From assembly GCF_030445035.2 (NCBI RefSeq), contig NC_080683.1, forward strand, positions 90,915,675-90,979,674: 64,000 nt of DNA. Direction: 5' to 3'. Made by a program: the position numbers and the translations under genes. This DNA is from Dasypus novemcinctus (lineage: Eukaryota; Chordata; Mammalia; Cingulata; Dasypodidae). The notes beneath the pieces are model-generated. The model saw nothing but the letters and a program-made list of their open reading frames with translations, had not been told where the DNA came from and made no database searches. Positions 23,521 to 35,654 of this stretch are shown here, piece by piece (within the stretch, counting starts at the first letter, position 1; the number at the start of each line of letters is the position of its first letter).

Positions 23521-24695
23521 TTGGCAATCAACAGATGACTATGGGAGAAAAGAAGAGGAAGGAAGGAAGAAAGGAAAAGGGAAAAGTAGGGAAGGGAAAC
23601 TCTGTCAGTTACAGAAAATGAATGTAATAGAATGGAAACACTTTAACCAAGAGTAAGATGATGGTGGAGAGTGATGGTGAAGTCAGTTCTCTTTCTTCCT
23701 TTAATATGTTCCTTTCTTCTTTTCAAAAGTTGGGAGTCTTTTTTCTGCCCTCCAACACAGGGCAGAAAAACTTAGGACTCCTTCCTGAATTTCATAGCTT
23801 TGTAGAATAATATTTTATGGTAGTAAAGGGCACAACCTGGAATACCTGGAAGTCTCACCGGGGTTGTTCCTCTTGCCTCTGCTACTCAGTTGGTCCCTGT
23901 GTGACTTGAGGGAAAGTCAGACATTTTTTTGGTAGTTTAATTTCCCAGAGAATTATCCTCATGAGGCTCATGGGAGCTTGATAAATATTTGTAAAGAAGT
24001 TAAAGCTTTTTATTTTATTAAAAAATGCCAAGCAGGGCAAAGTCTTATTACAGATGATATACTTGATGCACATTACTGAGAATAGGGTCTTTTGTGGGCA
24101 ATGTAAATGGTTTTTGTCTTAATAATATTTTCATAATGCTGATTTAAAATGTAGTCTTAAAACCCCAATTAAAAATGAATGCTTTTCTCTGACTTTTATG
24201 TTTTAAAAGAAGTCTAATTTTAAGAATATAACTGATGATTAATTATACTACCTTTTCCATAGACCTGGTAATAAAGCACTGCACTTTTTTCCATACTTAA
24301 GAAAATAATTACAGTACTTGATTTTAGAATTTTTCCTATACCTTCTTTGAAAAGCAAGTACTTCATTGCTAGTTATAGTAATCTAGAAAGTCACTTTAAT
24401 TAGTTAAGGTTTCCTCCTAGGAGTGACTCTTATCTGTGAGGCTTTCAAAAATAATAAATTAATCATTTTTGGCTGCTGATTGCATGACATGGGTTATTGT
24501 TGTGGATCAAAATGAAGATGGTTTTTCTTGTTCTCTCTCCTCTCCATCCCCTCCTCTTATTCCCAATGCTGTTGATGTGGCTCAGACTCTCACTAACTTC
24601 TGCCTTAGACTGCATGGTTTTCAAATGGCACATCCCCATCAGTAAACCTATGAGCACAAATACATTGTTATTTATAGTTGATGAAATTAAATAAA
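23521..24695. other. No gene or repeat recognised
   Basis: AT-rich unclassified sequence with a purine-rich patch (ggaaggaagaaaggaaaagg) near 23560. Confidence 0.45.
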
Positions 24696-25030
24696 TGCAC
24701 TTTTTAAAATTCAATTTTATTGATATATATTAATAAGGCATATAATCCATTCAAAGTGTACAATCAATAGTATTTGGTGTAATCATATAGTTGTGCCATC
24801 ATCACTTCAATTATTAAAGCATTTTCATTATTCCAATAATAATAATTTAAAAATTAAAAATAATTAAAAAACAGACAGAGGAAAAAAGCTTTATGGCTTA
24901 ATAATCACCTCTCAATCTCATTATGCTCCCCCTGCCGTACATAGCTGCTATTCTGTTTCTGTCTTTCCAATTTATTTGTAGTTATATTTTATATAGTTGA
25001 CTAATATCTTATACATTAAATATACATTTT
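24696..25030 (-). repeat. L1 3' end fragment, antisense
   Basis: Opens attcaattttattgatata and carries attcaaagtgtacaatcaat and the cattttcattattcc block, parallel to the copy at 21.4 kb. Confidence 0.7.
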
Positions 25031-25189
25031 AGGAGAGAAATGATGACAATGGAACAATCATTTATTAAAAGATATTAACAGTACAAAAAGCAGTTTGCTC
25101 ACAAACTACAGAATAATTTTATATAAGAATTTTGTCAATGTTCTTGATGCTCTGGTTAAATATTTTGCTTTAAAAAATAATTTTAAGTA

Positions 25190-26090
25190 AACTTTTATTC
25201 AAGAATAACATTCATAGAGAAAGGAGGAGAAATTGTGAGTGTCCAGCTACGTGTTGGAACACAGCTTTTGTTTTGGGGATTGGATCATGTTCCCTCTGAA
25301 AGACATGTTCAAATCATAATCTGTGTTCCTGTGGTTGTGAACTCATTTGTAAATAGGAACATTTGAAAATGTTGTTAGTTAAGGTGTGACTCAACTGAGT
25401 CAGGGTTGGCTTTAATCCATATGTTTGGAGGCCTTATGAGGAGAGGAATATAGAAACCAGAAGAAGCTAGTAAACAGAAGAAGCCAAAGAAATAAGAGAG
25501 CTCACCATGGGAAGAAGGACTGCCTCCAGAACACTGCTGATGCCAGGAGAAAGCATGGCCTGGCTGATATCTTGATCTAGGATATCTGGCCTTCAAAACT
25601 GTGAGATAATAAATGCTTACTGTTTATGCCAGTCCATTGTGTGATATTTGTCATAGCAACCCTGGCAAACTAAGACTCTGAGTAACCAGCACTTGGATCA
25701 AGAAATAGACCATTACCAGTACCCCATAAGCTTTCCTTGTACCCTCTCCCAGTTACTACATCCTCTCCCCTTCCACCATCGCCAAAGGTAAACACTAGCC
25801 TGACCTCTGACACCATAGATGAGATTTGTTTTCTTTGTTCTTTATTCAAATGCAATAAAATACCATGTCCTCCTTGTATCTGGTCTCTTTGGTTCAAAGT
25901 GAGGCTTCTGAAGTTCATTCATGTCATTGTGAGTAGCAATATATTTTTTCATTCTCATCGCTTAAACATCTTACCAATTTTGATGTCTATGTACTACAGG
26001 TAGCTAACATCTCATGGTACAATATACAATTTGGGTAAGGTTTATTTTTATAGAGGCAAAGCCATCTTTCAAATAGACTTACAGGTAATT
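25190..26090 (-). repeat. L1 fragment, antisense, split by an LTR
   Basis: The left part (25190-25262) reads acttttattcaagaataac ... gtgtccagctacg. The right part from 25677 resumes gagtaaccagcacttggatc-aagaaatagaccattacc and continues to the ttcattctcatcgc region. Both halves follow one L1 sequence, interrupted by the MLT1-like LTR. Confidence 0.65.
25267..25676 (+). repeat. MLT1-like LTR inserted in L1
   Basis: Starts tgttttggggattggatcat, carries aaccagaagaagctagtaaa, and ends with the MaLR-type gtgagataataaatgctta ... gtcatagcaaccctggcaaa-ctaagac. It resembles the LTR at 2588-3970. Confidence 0.65.
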
Positions 26091-26099
26091 TAGGCTTTT

Positions 26100-27360
26100 T
26101 GGTCAATTTCTTGTCAGATCTGAATATGCAGCTATTGCTCTTAACTTATAATGTAGTTGAGCTAAGAGAAGAAACTAATCGAGAAGAAACTACAGCTCTG
26201 CATTTTCTTGTGCTTTAATTATTAATAGTATCTACCATCTAATGTCTCTTTGCAGGAATCATTTAAAAATCATTTGTTCTTTTTGTGAGGGCTACCTTAA
26301 ATTAGATAATATAATCCATAAATCCACTTAATTGGCCACATGTTAATGAAACATGTACTCTGAAAGTATATGAAATGAGGAGTTGCATTGTAGTGCTCTC
26401 TTCTCTGCCATCAGGATAACTAGCACATGGCCCTCTGGAACATGGACAAAGTGAAAGTCTTGGTATTAATCCATATATTAAATTCTAGTAAAATATAATT
26501 TTTGAGATGAACAGAAATATAATAAATTCATATAAACAGGTGCAGATATTTCCTTCCCATCCTGCAATGAACAGACTTGTATCCTTTCAGGGTAAACTTC
26601 TTGCACTTTGGAGACCACTGGTGAAATGAATATAGTAGATCTTCCAACTCTTGGCTAGCCTTTGTCCCACTTGAGTCTATCCTCCAAATGGCTGCTAAGG
26701 TCACTTTATTAAATGTATATAAAACTACAGTATTTCCATGCTCGAAACTCTTTTCCTTTTTTTATGATACTGAAATAACCAAATTATCTCACAGTTTTAT
26801 ATGGGCTAACAACTGACCCAATGGGTGCACAGAAAGAAAATTCTCTATCCCTTATCTACTAATTCTTCTATCTTAATAAACTTATTTAGGGTTTCCTCAA
26901 TTAGTGTACTACTGATGCATAACTAGGGGAATTAGGCTAGGAGAATGTACTTTCTAGGTTCCTTGTAAGACCTTGTATTGTAAAGGTAAAGGTGAACACT
27001 GGCTTACCCCAAATTCAAAGCAGGGCTTTTAAAAGTGTGACTATTTTCACTCAACAAACATTTATTAAATGCCTGTTATATAATATTCTTGCATTTAGTA
27101 ACAAGGGAAATTTATAAATGAGGAAGATATGGTTCCTACCATTGGAGAATCAGCTATACTAAAATATGATGAGTCACAGGGTCACTATTCTGAAAATACA
27201 AGGCAGGATTTTATCTATTAGAACTCAACTAGGTTGAATCTCTCATGCTTTCTTATCAACTATTCATTCCTTCACCCACAGTGTTCTGACACCTTCTAAA
27301 AAGGTACATGCACAGTAGGGAATTGGCTTTCTAATTACCAAATTTGTCAGACTTAAAAAA
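26100..27360. other. No gene or repeat recognised
   Basis: AT-rich unclassified DNA. Confidence 0.45.
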
Positions 27361-27364
27361 AAAA

Positions 27365-27490
27365 ACTTTACTGGTTTTCAAATTTTAGAGTGCCTCAGAA
27401 TCATCTGGGAAAATTTTAAAAACACAGATTTTTGGTCCTTACCTCCAGAATTTCTAACTCAGTATCATGCACTACACAAAAATAAACAGA
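27365..27490 (+). repeat. MER5-like hAT fragment
   Basis: The phrases ttttcaaattttagagtgcc, cagaatcatctgggaaaatt and ccagaatttctaactcagta give the MER5 order. Confidence 0.65.
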
Positions 27491-27607
27491 TTCCAGAGCA
27501 TTCTGCCAAGACTCTCTTAGTCTAATGTTGGCGGTAGTGGAGCCACCTGGTTGGATAGGAATGGATAAAGTGATGTCATGGAAAGACATTTGAAAGACTA
27601 TTTGCTA

Positions 27608-27835
27608 GAACAGGGTTTCTCAAGAGCAGCACTTTTGACATTTTGGGCCAGATAATTCTCTGTTTTGGGGGTTGTCCTGTACATTTCAGAATGTTTAGCA
27701 GCCTGACCTCTACGCACTACTTGTTAGTAGCACTTCACCTTTTTCCCCCCTGGTTATGACAACCAAAAATGTCTCCAGACATTGCCAAACGTCTTCAGGG
27801 AGCAAAAATGACCCCCAGTTGGGAGTCACTGTGCT
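27608..27835 (-). repeat. MER20-like hAT element, nearly full length
   Basis: Terminal inverted repeats cagggtttctcaa and (RC) cagtgactccc, with a middle of gacattttgggccagataat and aaaaatgtctccagacattg. Flanks tgctagaa and tgctagct match at six of eight bases, a remnant of an 8-bp hAT TSD. Confidence 0.75.
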
Positions 27836-28760
27836 AGCTAGATTCATTACTTCTTAGCTGTGTGAACTGGCAAAATCAGGAAATCTCTTTGTACCTTGGT
27901 ATTATCATCTATCAAATAAATAGAGCCATCCTGAAGGACTATTGCATGGATAAAATGAGTTAATGCATGTGAGAGTGCCTTGTTGATTTGGGCTCAGAGT
28001 TGGCCTTGTCTTAAAACTCATTATTCTTCATGCCTCCAAATCCTAGACAATGCTGCTTCATTTTATTTTCTCTTTTTCATTGACTCTACTTCCTCCAGTC
28101 TGTGAATCATCATGTTCTGCAAGACTTATTTTTCATAACTTCAGTGGTTACTTTTGTGGGAATGACTTTAAAATCGAAATCTCCAGACCTAATCTCTTTC
28201 AAGCTCTAGTAACTACAATGGCCTGATGGATATGTTACTTGGATTCTTCTGCTGACACCTCAAATTCAACAGTTCTAAAATGATTCCTTCTAATCCCTTT
28301 CTCTTCTGTTTTTCCTACAACAGTGAAATACATTATTATTCTTTTCTGAGTAAAAGTATTTCTTGGTTCCATGTGGCCTGGTCCAGGGATTGTACCTATT
28401 AGAAGAAACTGAGGTGAACAGTTAAAACTAATTATAATAATTTCCCATACTAAGTCTTTTGAGGAAACTGCAAAAGAAGGTGAAGTGGAGAGTGAGAGCT
28501 TAATGCAGAGCCAACATCTTAATAATCTTCCCATTGCTGTTCCTCCATATTCCTATTGCTTCTTCCTCCTCCACTCTCTCGTGTTTCACTCTGTCACACA
28601 TAGGGTTATTTAATGCCAATATTGTACTACCTCGCTTCCAAAAGTGAAGGGATTTTGTGGTCAGCTATGTCCCATGGGTCCTAGAAAGTGGGTGCTCCTG
28701 GCCATTCTCTGCTCTCCTCCCCTCCCTACTCTCCCTATTGCACTGAAGCCCAGAGCCCCT
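27836..28760. other. No gene recognised; possibly old L2/MIR traces
   Basis: The stretch ttagctgtgtgaactggcaa ... aaaatgagttaatgcatgtg near 27855-27980 looks like a MIR remnant. The rest is unclassified. Confidence 0.4.
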
Positions 28761-28772
28761 CCTGGGAAATAT

Positions 28773-29168
28773 GTATTTTTAAAATTTATTGCCCCCCCCC
28801 CCCCAGTTGTTTGCTCACTGTGTCCATTCGCTGTGTGTTCTTCTGTGACCACTTCTAGCCTTATCAGAGGCATCAGGAATCTGTGTTTCTTTTTGTTGCA
28901 TCATCTTGTTGTGTCAGCTCTCCGTGTGTGGAGGGCCATTCTTGGGCAGGCTGCACTTTCTTTTGCACTGGGTAGCTCTCCTTACAGGGCATACTCCTTG
29001 TGTGGGGCTTCCCTACACAGGGGGCACCCCTGCGTGGCAGGGCACTCCTTGTGTGCACCAGCACTGTGCCTGGGCCAGCTCCACATGGGTCAAGGAGACC
29101 CGGGGTTTGAACCGCGGACCTCCCATGTGGTAGGCGGATGCCCTATCCATTGGGCCAAGTCCACTTCC
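28773..29168 (-). repeat. DAS SINE, reverse orientation
   Basis: Full RC of the long DAS structure ending at the tRNA-like box (ggtttgaaccgcggacc ... aagtccactt). Exact TSD cctgggaaatat at 28761-28772 and 29169-29180. A poly-C run at 28792-28804 replaces part of the tail region. Confidence 0.9.
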
Positions 29169-29399
29169 CCTGGGAAATATCTTCTGTCCCTCTGATTTAT
29201 TTACCAGTGAGAAATTCTTATGGAGCTATTCTGGCAAATAAAAATGTACATCTTTTACACAATCCAAAACATACAGTTCCATTTTTTTTTCACCCTTGAA
29301 TCTTCTCTTTCTTCATCTCTTAGTTCCAAATTAAATTCTGTTTTGCAGTAATTTATGTATTCATCTTCCTATATCCTTTCCCATCTCTACTACATCATC

Positions 29400-29770
29400 T
29401 AAAAGAGTGGTTCTCGAACCTTAATGTTGATCAGAATCACCCGTAGGACTTTTTAATACACAGATTGTTGAGGCCAATCCCAGAGTTCTAATTCTGTAAG
29501 TCTGGGATGGGAACATGAGAATTTGCATTTTCCAGGTTCTTCTGCTGCTGATTTTGATTCAGGAACCACACATTGCTCAAGAGAGTGATTTTGAAACTTT
29601 AATGTTCAGATGATATTTAAAAGTTCTGTGATATATTAAAATCCAGGCCCATAGTGAGACCTGAGATTCTGCCTTTCTCTCCTGCTCCCAGGTAATGCCA
29701 ATGTGGAGCAGGCACAGACCACAGACCAAGAAGCAGGGATCTAAAGCAGAGGTCCCAAACTTCAATGCTC
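29400..29770 (+). repeat. Two adjacent MER5-like hAT fragments
   Basis: The first (29403-29580) has gtggttctcgaaccttaatg, gatcagaatcacccgtagg and gagaatttgcatttt. The second repeats the order from ttttgaaactttaatgttca to gagacctgagattctgcc. Confidence 0.6.
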
Positions 29771-30269
29771 ACAGGCAGCTAATGGAAATGAGTAAAGTAG
29801 TCTGGTGGTGTCTATGGCAAACTGCAAAGCACAAGCATCATTAACAAGGATGTTAGCCATGTATGAATGGGGACCCAGTACGGTACTCTTCAGAATTTTC
29901 AAAAGAGTAACATGTTTTTATCTATTAGGCCTATAGTCTTGTGCTTTCCAAGAGCTGAGGAAATATGTGTAACTCAGAAGAAAAAAATTTTGGCTTTAAG
30001 AAAAAAACTATAAATTAAAATCAATAAAAATTTTAAATAAACATGTGCAAAACCTGAATTTTTCAATTAATCAAATGTAACTTAAGTTCTATTTTGTTAC
30101 ATATAAATTATATTAAATGTGGGATTTGGGTTCATTTGGTTATAGTTCAGAGAAAGTGGGGTGGGGCCTTGAAAATCAGTGTTTAGGTTCTAAGGACTGT
30201 GAAGGTCTTGATGCAGCTTTGCAGGAGAAGTTGGAAATTCAGGTTTTGATGTGACACATTCCCATTATA

Positions 30270-30390
30270 AATGTTGGCAACTAATTTTGAAATTTTAAGA
30301 AAGTTTGTAGGCCAAAGAAAATCTGCTGTGGGCCAGATCAGGCCCATGGGCCACTATTTGTGGAGTTGGTTTGATCAGCTTGGATTATTG
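30270..30390. repeat. Old hAT-like fragment (probable)
   Basis: The phrase gtgggccagatcaggcccat-gggccactatttg resembles the end of the widespread hAT element also represented at 43.7 kb. Short and diverged. Confidence 0.4.
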
Positions 30391-30549
30391 AAATAGTTTT
30401 CTTGCTGATTTCTCTACCTTCATTGTTTACCTATGTTGTTCCTAAGCATCCTTTTATTCTTTCAAAATCGTCCATTTATCTATGGCAAAAAAATCCAAAG
30501 TACTAAAACTGGCATTCAAGAGAATATATAATTGTTCCCTTAATTAGCT

Positions 30550-30930
30550 TTCCAACCTTATTTTCCATTTGATCTACTACGCAATTCCTGCATCATGTTT
30601 AAACTAGACACAACAGGTGAATTCCAACCTCTAGATCTTTGGTGACATGTTGTCTCTACCCTGAGTGACTATGTTCCTTTTCTTCATTTATCCAATTCTT
30701 AGAATACTTTCAAACTCACCTCATGTCTATATTTTCTGAATTTTTTCTTGAACTCTCCAGACCACTATTACCTTTTTCTCTAGCATATGTTGTCCTTAGC
30801 ATTCATTTGCTATGTAGTTTATACCATATTGATATTTTACTATATGTTTTTATGAGTGTTGGTTTTGTCTCCTCGATAAATACTAGGCAATGGAGAAAAA
30901 TCTGGAGTAGTTTATGCTGCTTCAAAGCCT
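30550..30930 (+). repeat. L2-type LINE 3' fragment
   Basis: Pyrimidine-rich sequence with tttcaaactcacctcatgtc, ttttcttgaactctccagac and a final cgataaatactaggcaatgg in the order of an L2 end. Confidence 0.45.
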
Positions 30931-32420
30931 AGGAAATAAAAAAGTTAACATGTCCACCAAAGAACCTACTTTTTTAAAAAGTCACTTATGTCCTTGAATA
31001 ATCTCATGACACCAAAATGAAGAGTCAACACATTAAAAAGTTCATTAATCGAGCTGCCTGGTTATATTCCAATGATTGATGGAACTTTGAATTGAACAGC
31101 TGTTCTGTTCAAAGCCAAATGTATATTTTTAGAGTAAGGGTCTATGATAAGAAATAAGGACATTTTTTTTTCTCAGAAGTTTCTAGATATGTACTTTTGC
31201 CTGCTTACAACTTTTTCAGAAGGCAGTATAGATGAGAAATAGCTCTGACTTACCAAGTTTTCTGCTGGACTGAATTTTCATTACTTAGTCATGGTTGTTA
31301 ATTATCATATTGCCTATCAAATTGAAACATATTTTTAGGCAAGTTGTAATTTATTATTTATACTTTACATAAACTGGTCCTCAGTACATAACAATTTTAT
31401 ACTTATTTGCCACCCCGAAACCTAAGAACAACGGTTATAGCGTCTGCTTTATCTTGCAGATAGAATGCTGGGAGGGTCATTACTAGCATTTCCCTGACTT
31501 TGCCCTTTGCACCTTTTACTTTGAGTGTAGAAGGCTTTCATACTCTTGGTTGAAATCTAATTATGATGTTGGCTTTTCCTTTTTGCCTGCTTTGGATTTA
31601 ATATCTTCAAATGACATCTTTTATTTCCTCTGTTAGTAAGTTATCATTTTTTCCTGCAAACAGGCTAATTCCCCTTAATGAAGGGAAACTTTGTCCATTA
31701 ATGTTTCTAATTGGTTTCTAAAAATAAGATCTAATACTTTCTTTCAGACAGAAATTTAAACAACCAGTCTACAATTTTCTGAATCTAGAGCTTGCCTGGG
31801 CCTTTATTGTGTTATCTGATTTCAGTTCTTCAAGACTTCCTTCTGACTTCTTCGGCAATGTTACTCCAATTAAATCACCTTGGTGTTGAAATGTTGTGCT
31901 AAGAATTTGTCCAGTTAGGATTTCTTGAAATGACTTAAAACTAATTTTGACAACATGATCAGGAAGTGCAGCCTTGTTTGTTCTTTTGTTTAATGAGCAA
32001 ATGAGACTTGTAGGGGACACTGTCCACTTGCAGAAGGTGAAGTATTCTGATCCTCTAAAGAGCAGTTTGGAATAAAGTTAGGCAGAAAACATTGAAAGTG
32101 GTTAGCTTGTTTATGTCTTTCATTTTGAGTTAAATGTGTTTTTCTTAGATTTTGCCTAATGGTCCATCCCCAAACTGGAGTTAAGTAGCATGCGATGTGT
32201 TCACAGGCATAATTCCCCCATCTGCTCCTTATCTGTTCTCCATTAGTTTTCCAAAACAATTCAGTTTCCACCTCATTTAAGTACATTCAATAGGCTGTGA
32301 AGTACTGTCTGAAAGTCTTCTAAACTTCTGAAGTCACCTGCCATTTAAAAACATATACATTTTTTCATTTTAACTTTTTAACCTTTTCTTTCTTCAAGGA
32401 TCTTTGAAGTTTTTAAAATA
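30931..32420. other. No gene or repeat recognised
   Basis: Apparently unique sequence. Two overlapping minus-strand open frames (31769-32020 and 31990-32286) show no motif that I can name. Confidence 0.4.
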
Positions 32421-32423
32421 TGT

Positions 32424-32522
32424 GGCCGAGTGGTTGTAGCTCATTGGTTGAGCACCTGCTTCACATGAATGTGTTCCTGGGTTCAATCCCTGATACATAC
32501 TTTAAAAAAAAAGAAAAAAAAT
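32424..32522 (+). repeat. Monomeric tRNA-type SINE
   Basis: A single tRNA-like unit: gtagctcattggttgagcac (A-box region), cctgggttcaatccctga (B box) and an A-rich tail. Confidence 0.75.
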
Positions 32523-32913
32523 ATATATGCCACTCTACTTCTCTTATTTTTGATCATGTACATTATTAAAAGAAAAAATCATTTAATTTCTTATTTCTTA
32601 CCTAAACTGTAAGTTTTAACCAACTTGCTTAAAGTGGGTGATTTTTATAGTACTGTATTTTATATAGGATATGAAAATAAAATTAAAATATGGTTTGAGA
32701 TAACAAATCTCCTTTTTAATATATAAATCATGTCAATTCTTTTTACCAGAATGCATGTAGTGTTAGGGTGCACAAACATTTTTAATGCTCTAAATATGTG
32801 CTGAAGGTGTGTAAGGTGAGGATCCAAGAACAGACTGCATTTCTGATAACATTAATAACCTTGGTGTAAGCTATAGAACTCATTAAATTGTCAAAAAATG
32901 TCTTGAGAGTAAG

Positions 32914-33411
32914 TGTATTAGTCAGCCAAAGGGGTGCTGACGCAAAATACCAGAAATTGGTTAGTTTTTATAAAGGGTATTTATTTGGGGTAGGAACTTA
33001 CAGATACCAGGCCATAAAGCATAAGTTACTTCCCTCACCAAAGTCTATTTTCACATCTTAGGGCAGGATGGCTGCCCACGTCTGCGAGGGTTCAGGCTTC
33101 CTGGGTTCCTCCCTTCCTGGGGCTTGCTTCTCTTTCTTCAGTGGGCTTACTTCCTGGGGCTCCAGCTTAAGGCTTCAGCATCAAACTCCAACATCAAAAC
33201 CTTCAACTCTGTCCTTTGCCATGCCTTTTATCTGTGAGTCCCCATCCACCAAGGGGTGGGGACTCAACGCCCTACTGGCACAAGATACTTACATAATTAT
33301 TTAATCAAATAAACCTATGAATCCAATATAATCTAATATAAGAGGAGATCAGTTTACAAACTTAATCCAATATTTCTTTTTGGAATTCATCAATAATATC
33401 AATCTGCTACG
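32914..33411 (-). repeat. Solo LTR of the 49.9 kb family, with TSD
   Basis: Opens tgtattagtcagccaaagg and ends aatatcaatctgctacg, the reverse of the LTRs at 49.9 kb. The 5-bp TSD gtaag lies at 32909-32913 and 33412-33416. The terminal TG has decayed to CG. The family's ataaaagg box lies in the middle in reverse. Confidence 0.88.
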
Positions 33412-33667
33412 GTAAGTATGTATTTGAGACTATGCTAAGCATATGGAGACTTTGTAGAGACATGAATTACATCAAGTTAACATTCCAGTTAGAAGAACAA
33501 CACTTTGACATAGGAAGTTTAACTTATGATATAAGACAATAAGTTAAGAGATGTTACAAGGTAGTTTTGGCAAAAGTGGGAAACTGATTGAGAGGAAGGT
33601 AAAGTCACTGGGTTAGAGTGGTTGGAGATGTCTTCATGAGTTGAGACCAGAGAAGAGTTTTGAATGA

Positions 33668-34172
33668 TGGTACCTTAGTTTGCCCATGCGAAGTACTAGA
33701 CACATGTTGGCTTTTATAAAGGGGATTTATTTGGGGCAAAAGCTTACAGTTCTGAGGCTGTGGAATGTTAAGCCAAGGCACCATCAGAGATGCTTTCTCA
33801 TCACAGTCAGATACTGGTGATCCTGGCGTCCCACCACATGGCAATCAGGCATATGGCAGGGCTCATCTCCTCAACCTTGAACTGCTCCATGGGCGCAGTC
33901 TCTTGGGGACTTCGTGCTTAAGTGCTCCTTGAGTCCTCTCTCACATGGCAGGGTAAAAAATTATGGAGCTCCCTTTGCTTGTGCCTCTCTCTTTCTCTCT
34001 CTCTCTGTCTCCATTTATATAAGACCCAGCAAGAGGGTAGAGACTCAACTTGCATCACGTCTCACTGACATAGTGCAATCAAAAGGATCTCATACCCACA
34101 GGAATGGATTAGTTCAAAATATCTTTTTCTTTTTGTGATTCATAAAAGAACTTCAAACTGTCACAGATGGAA
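33668..34172 (-). repeat. LTR-like interspersed repeat (MLT1/ERVL-like)
   Basis: Begins taccttagtttgcccatgcg, then ttataaaggggatttatttg. Later it carries catacccacaggaatggatt, a phrase shared with the repeat at 360-775. A CT-rich run lies at 33986-34012. Confidence 0.5.
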
Positions 34173-34394
34173 AGGATACAAATGGGCAAAAGGTAGAGAA
34201 GGCAACTTGGGTGGGATGAGCGCTGTAAGTAAGGATTAGAATTGAAAAAGAAGAGGTGTGGTCAGATCCTAATGAGAACTGTTGTTGTCAGCTAGAGGTG
34301 GGACATAATTTTGAAAGGGTGTTTGGGGTCAGATAGTGGAGGGTCTTAATTGAAAATCTAAGGAATCTGGAGTTTATATTTTAGAATAGAGGGA

Positions 34395-34560
34395 CTTAAT
34401 TTAAGTTCTTTTTATTTCTGTTCTCTGTAAACTTAGGATAATAACAATTCCTTTTTTTGTGGGTAGTTGTGAGAAATAGTTGAGTTAATGCATGTAAAGT
34501 ATTTAGAACTTTACTTGGCACATAAGCACTTGTCAATATTAATGATCACTACTATTAATT
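34395..34560 (+). repeat. MIR-like SINE fragment
   Basis: The end portion of MIR in the forward direction: gtgagaaatagttgagttaa, tgcatgtaaagtatttagaa and cttggcacataagcac. Confidence 0.6.
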
Positions 34561-35654
34561 ATCAGGAAGGAGCATTACGAAGATTCTTAAATGTAACCAA
34601 TCCCCTCAGCAGTTTATAGAAAAGGTTCTGGAATTGATCTTAGAATTGCTAAATACTTTTTTGTGGGCCTTTTTTTTAAAGAAAGAAAATGGCATTAGTC
34701 CCATGGAGATCTAAACAAATAATTCATACTGGCAGTTGGGCATCAGAGAAATTAGATGAAAAAGCATTTGAATTTGAAGGGGGGGGGGGATCAGCAGAGA
34801 GGCGCTAACTGTCCACATAGCAGAAAAATTATCCAGAGGGTGGATCTCCCATGAGGAAGAGCGTTTGGTGAAGCAGCACTATCATGAAAGTAAGCATGCT
34901 TGAACAGAACCACTGACAGTGCCAATGGATTATACAATCCTGGCACCAAAATAATACCTTTGCCTTCAGCAAAGTAGCCCTTTGCTTGTTCTCTCTGACC
35001 ACTGCTGATAATCAAGAGTTCTTTGAGCAAAATGAATCTGTTTAAACCACCACTGAAATTCTGAGAAGGATTTTCTGGGTTTGCTGTAGCTGTCTACTGA
35101 CTTGTCCTACTCTTGCCCAGTTTCTCCTGGCATCAGGACCCACTGGTTGGCAGAGTGCCAGCTGAAAGGGGGTGTGGGGGGGTCAGTCTGTGGTTGTGGC
35201 TGAGAGCCAGAGTGGAGGTCTAGCAGATGAAGTCTTGGGAAAAAGAAGGATCATGGGAAGGTAGTGAAAAGGGCAGTGGTAGACAACTGTAATGCTTCCA
35301 GGCATGACCCAGCCCACACTCCGCAGACACCATTCCTTTTGCCTGGTCTGGCATCTGCTAAAGGCTTTCACATACTGTCAGGGCCTTATGATCAGAAGAA
35401 AAGTGCCTTAAGCGCTGTGCAGGGAACAATGGAAAGAATTAGTGATAAAATGCTTGGAGTTGGAAGTTTGTCTTGGTATGCATTTCCTTTGTTGGGTCAT
35501 CCTTTGTAGGGTAGTTTCTGCAAGTAGGCAAAGGGTGCTTGAGCCTGAAGCTTCAGGGCTTTCACTTCCACAGGTACCTTTGGGGGCACTGGCCAGGTGT
35601 TCCATGGCCGTATATTTTTGTAAAATGTGCAAAGGTAAGGTATTTTTTTCATTA
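34561..35654. other. No gene or repeat recognised
   Basis: Unclassified. Includes a poly-G run near 34780-34790. Confidence 0.45.

Noticed and set aside
28644-29195. 183-codon open frame
   Set aside because: Almost wholly a reverse-oriented DAS SINE.
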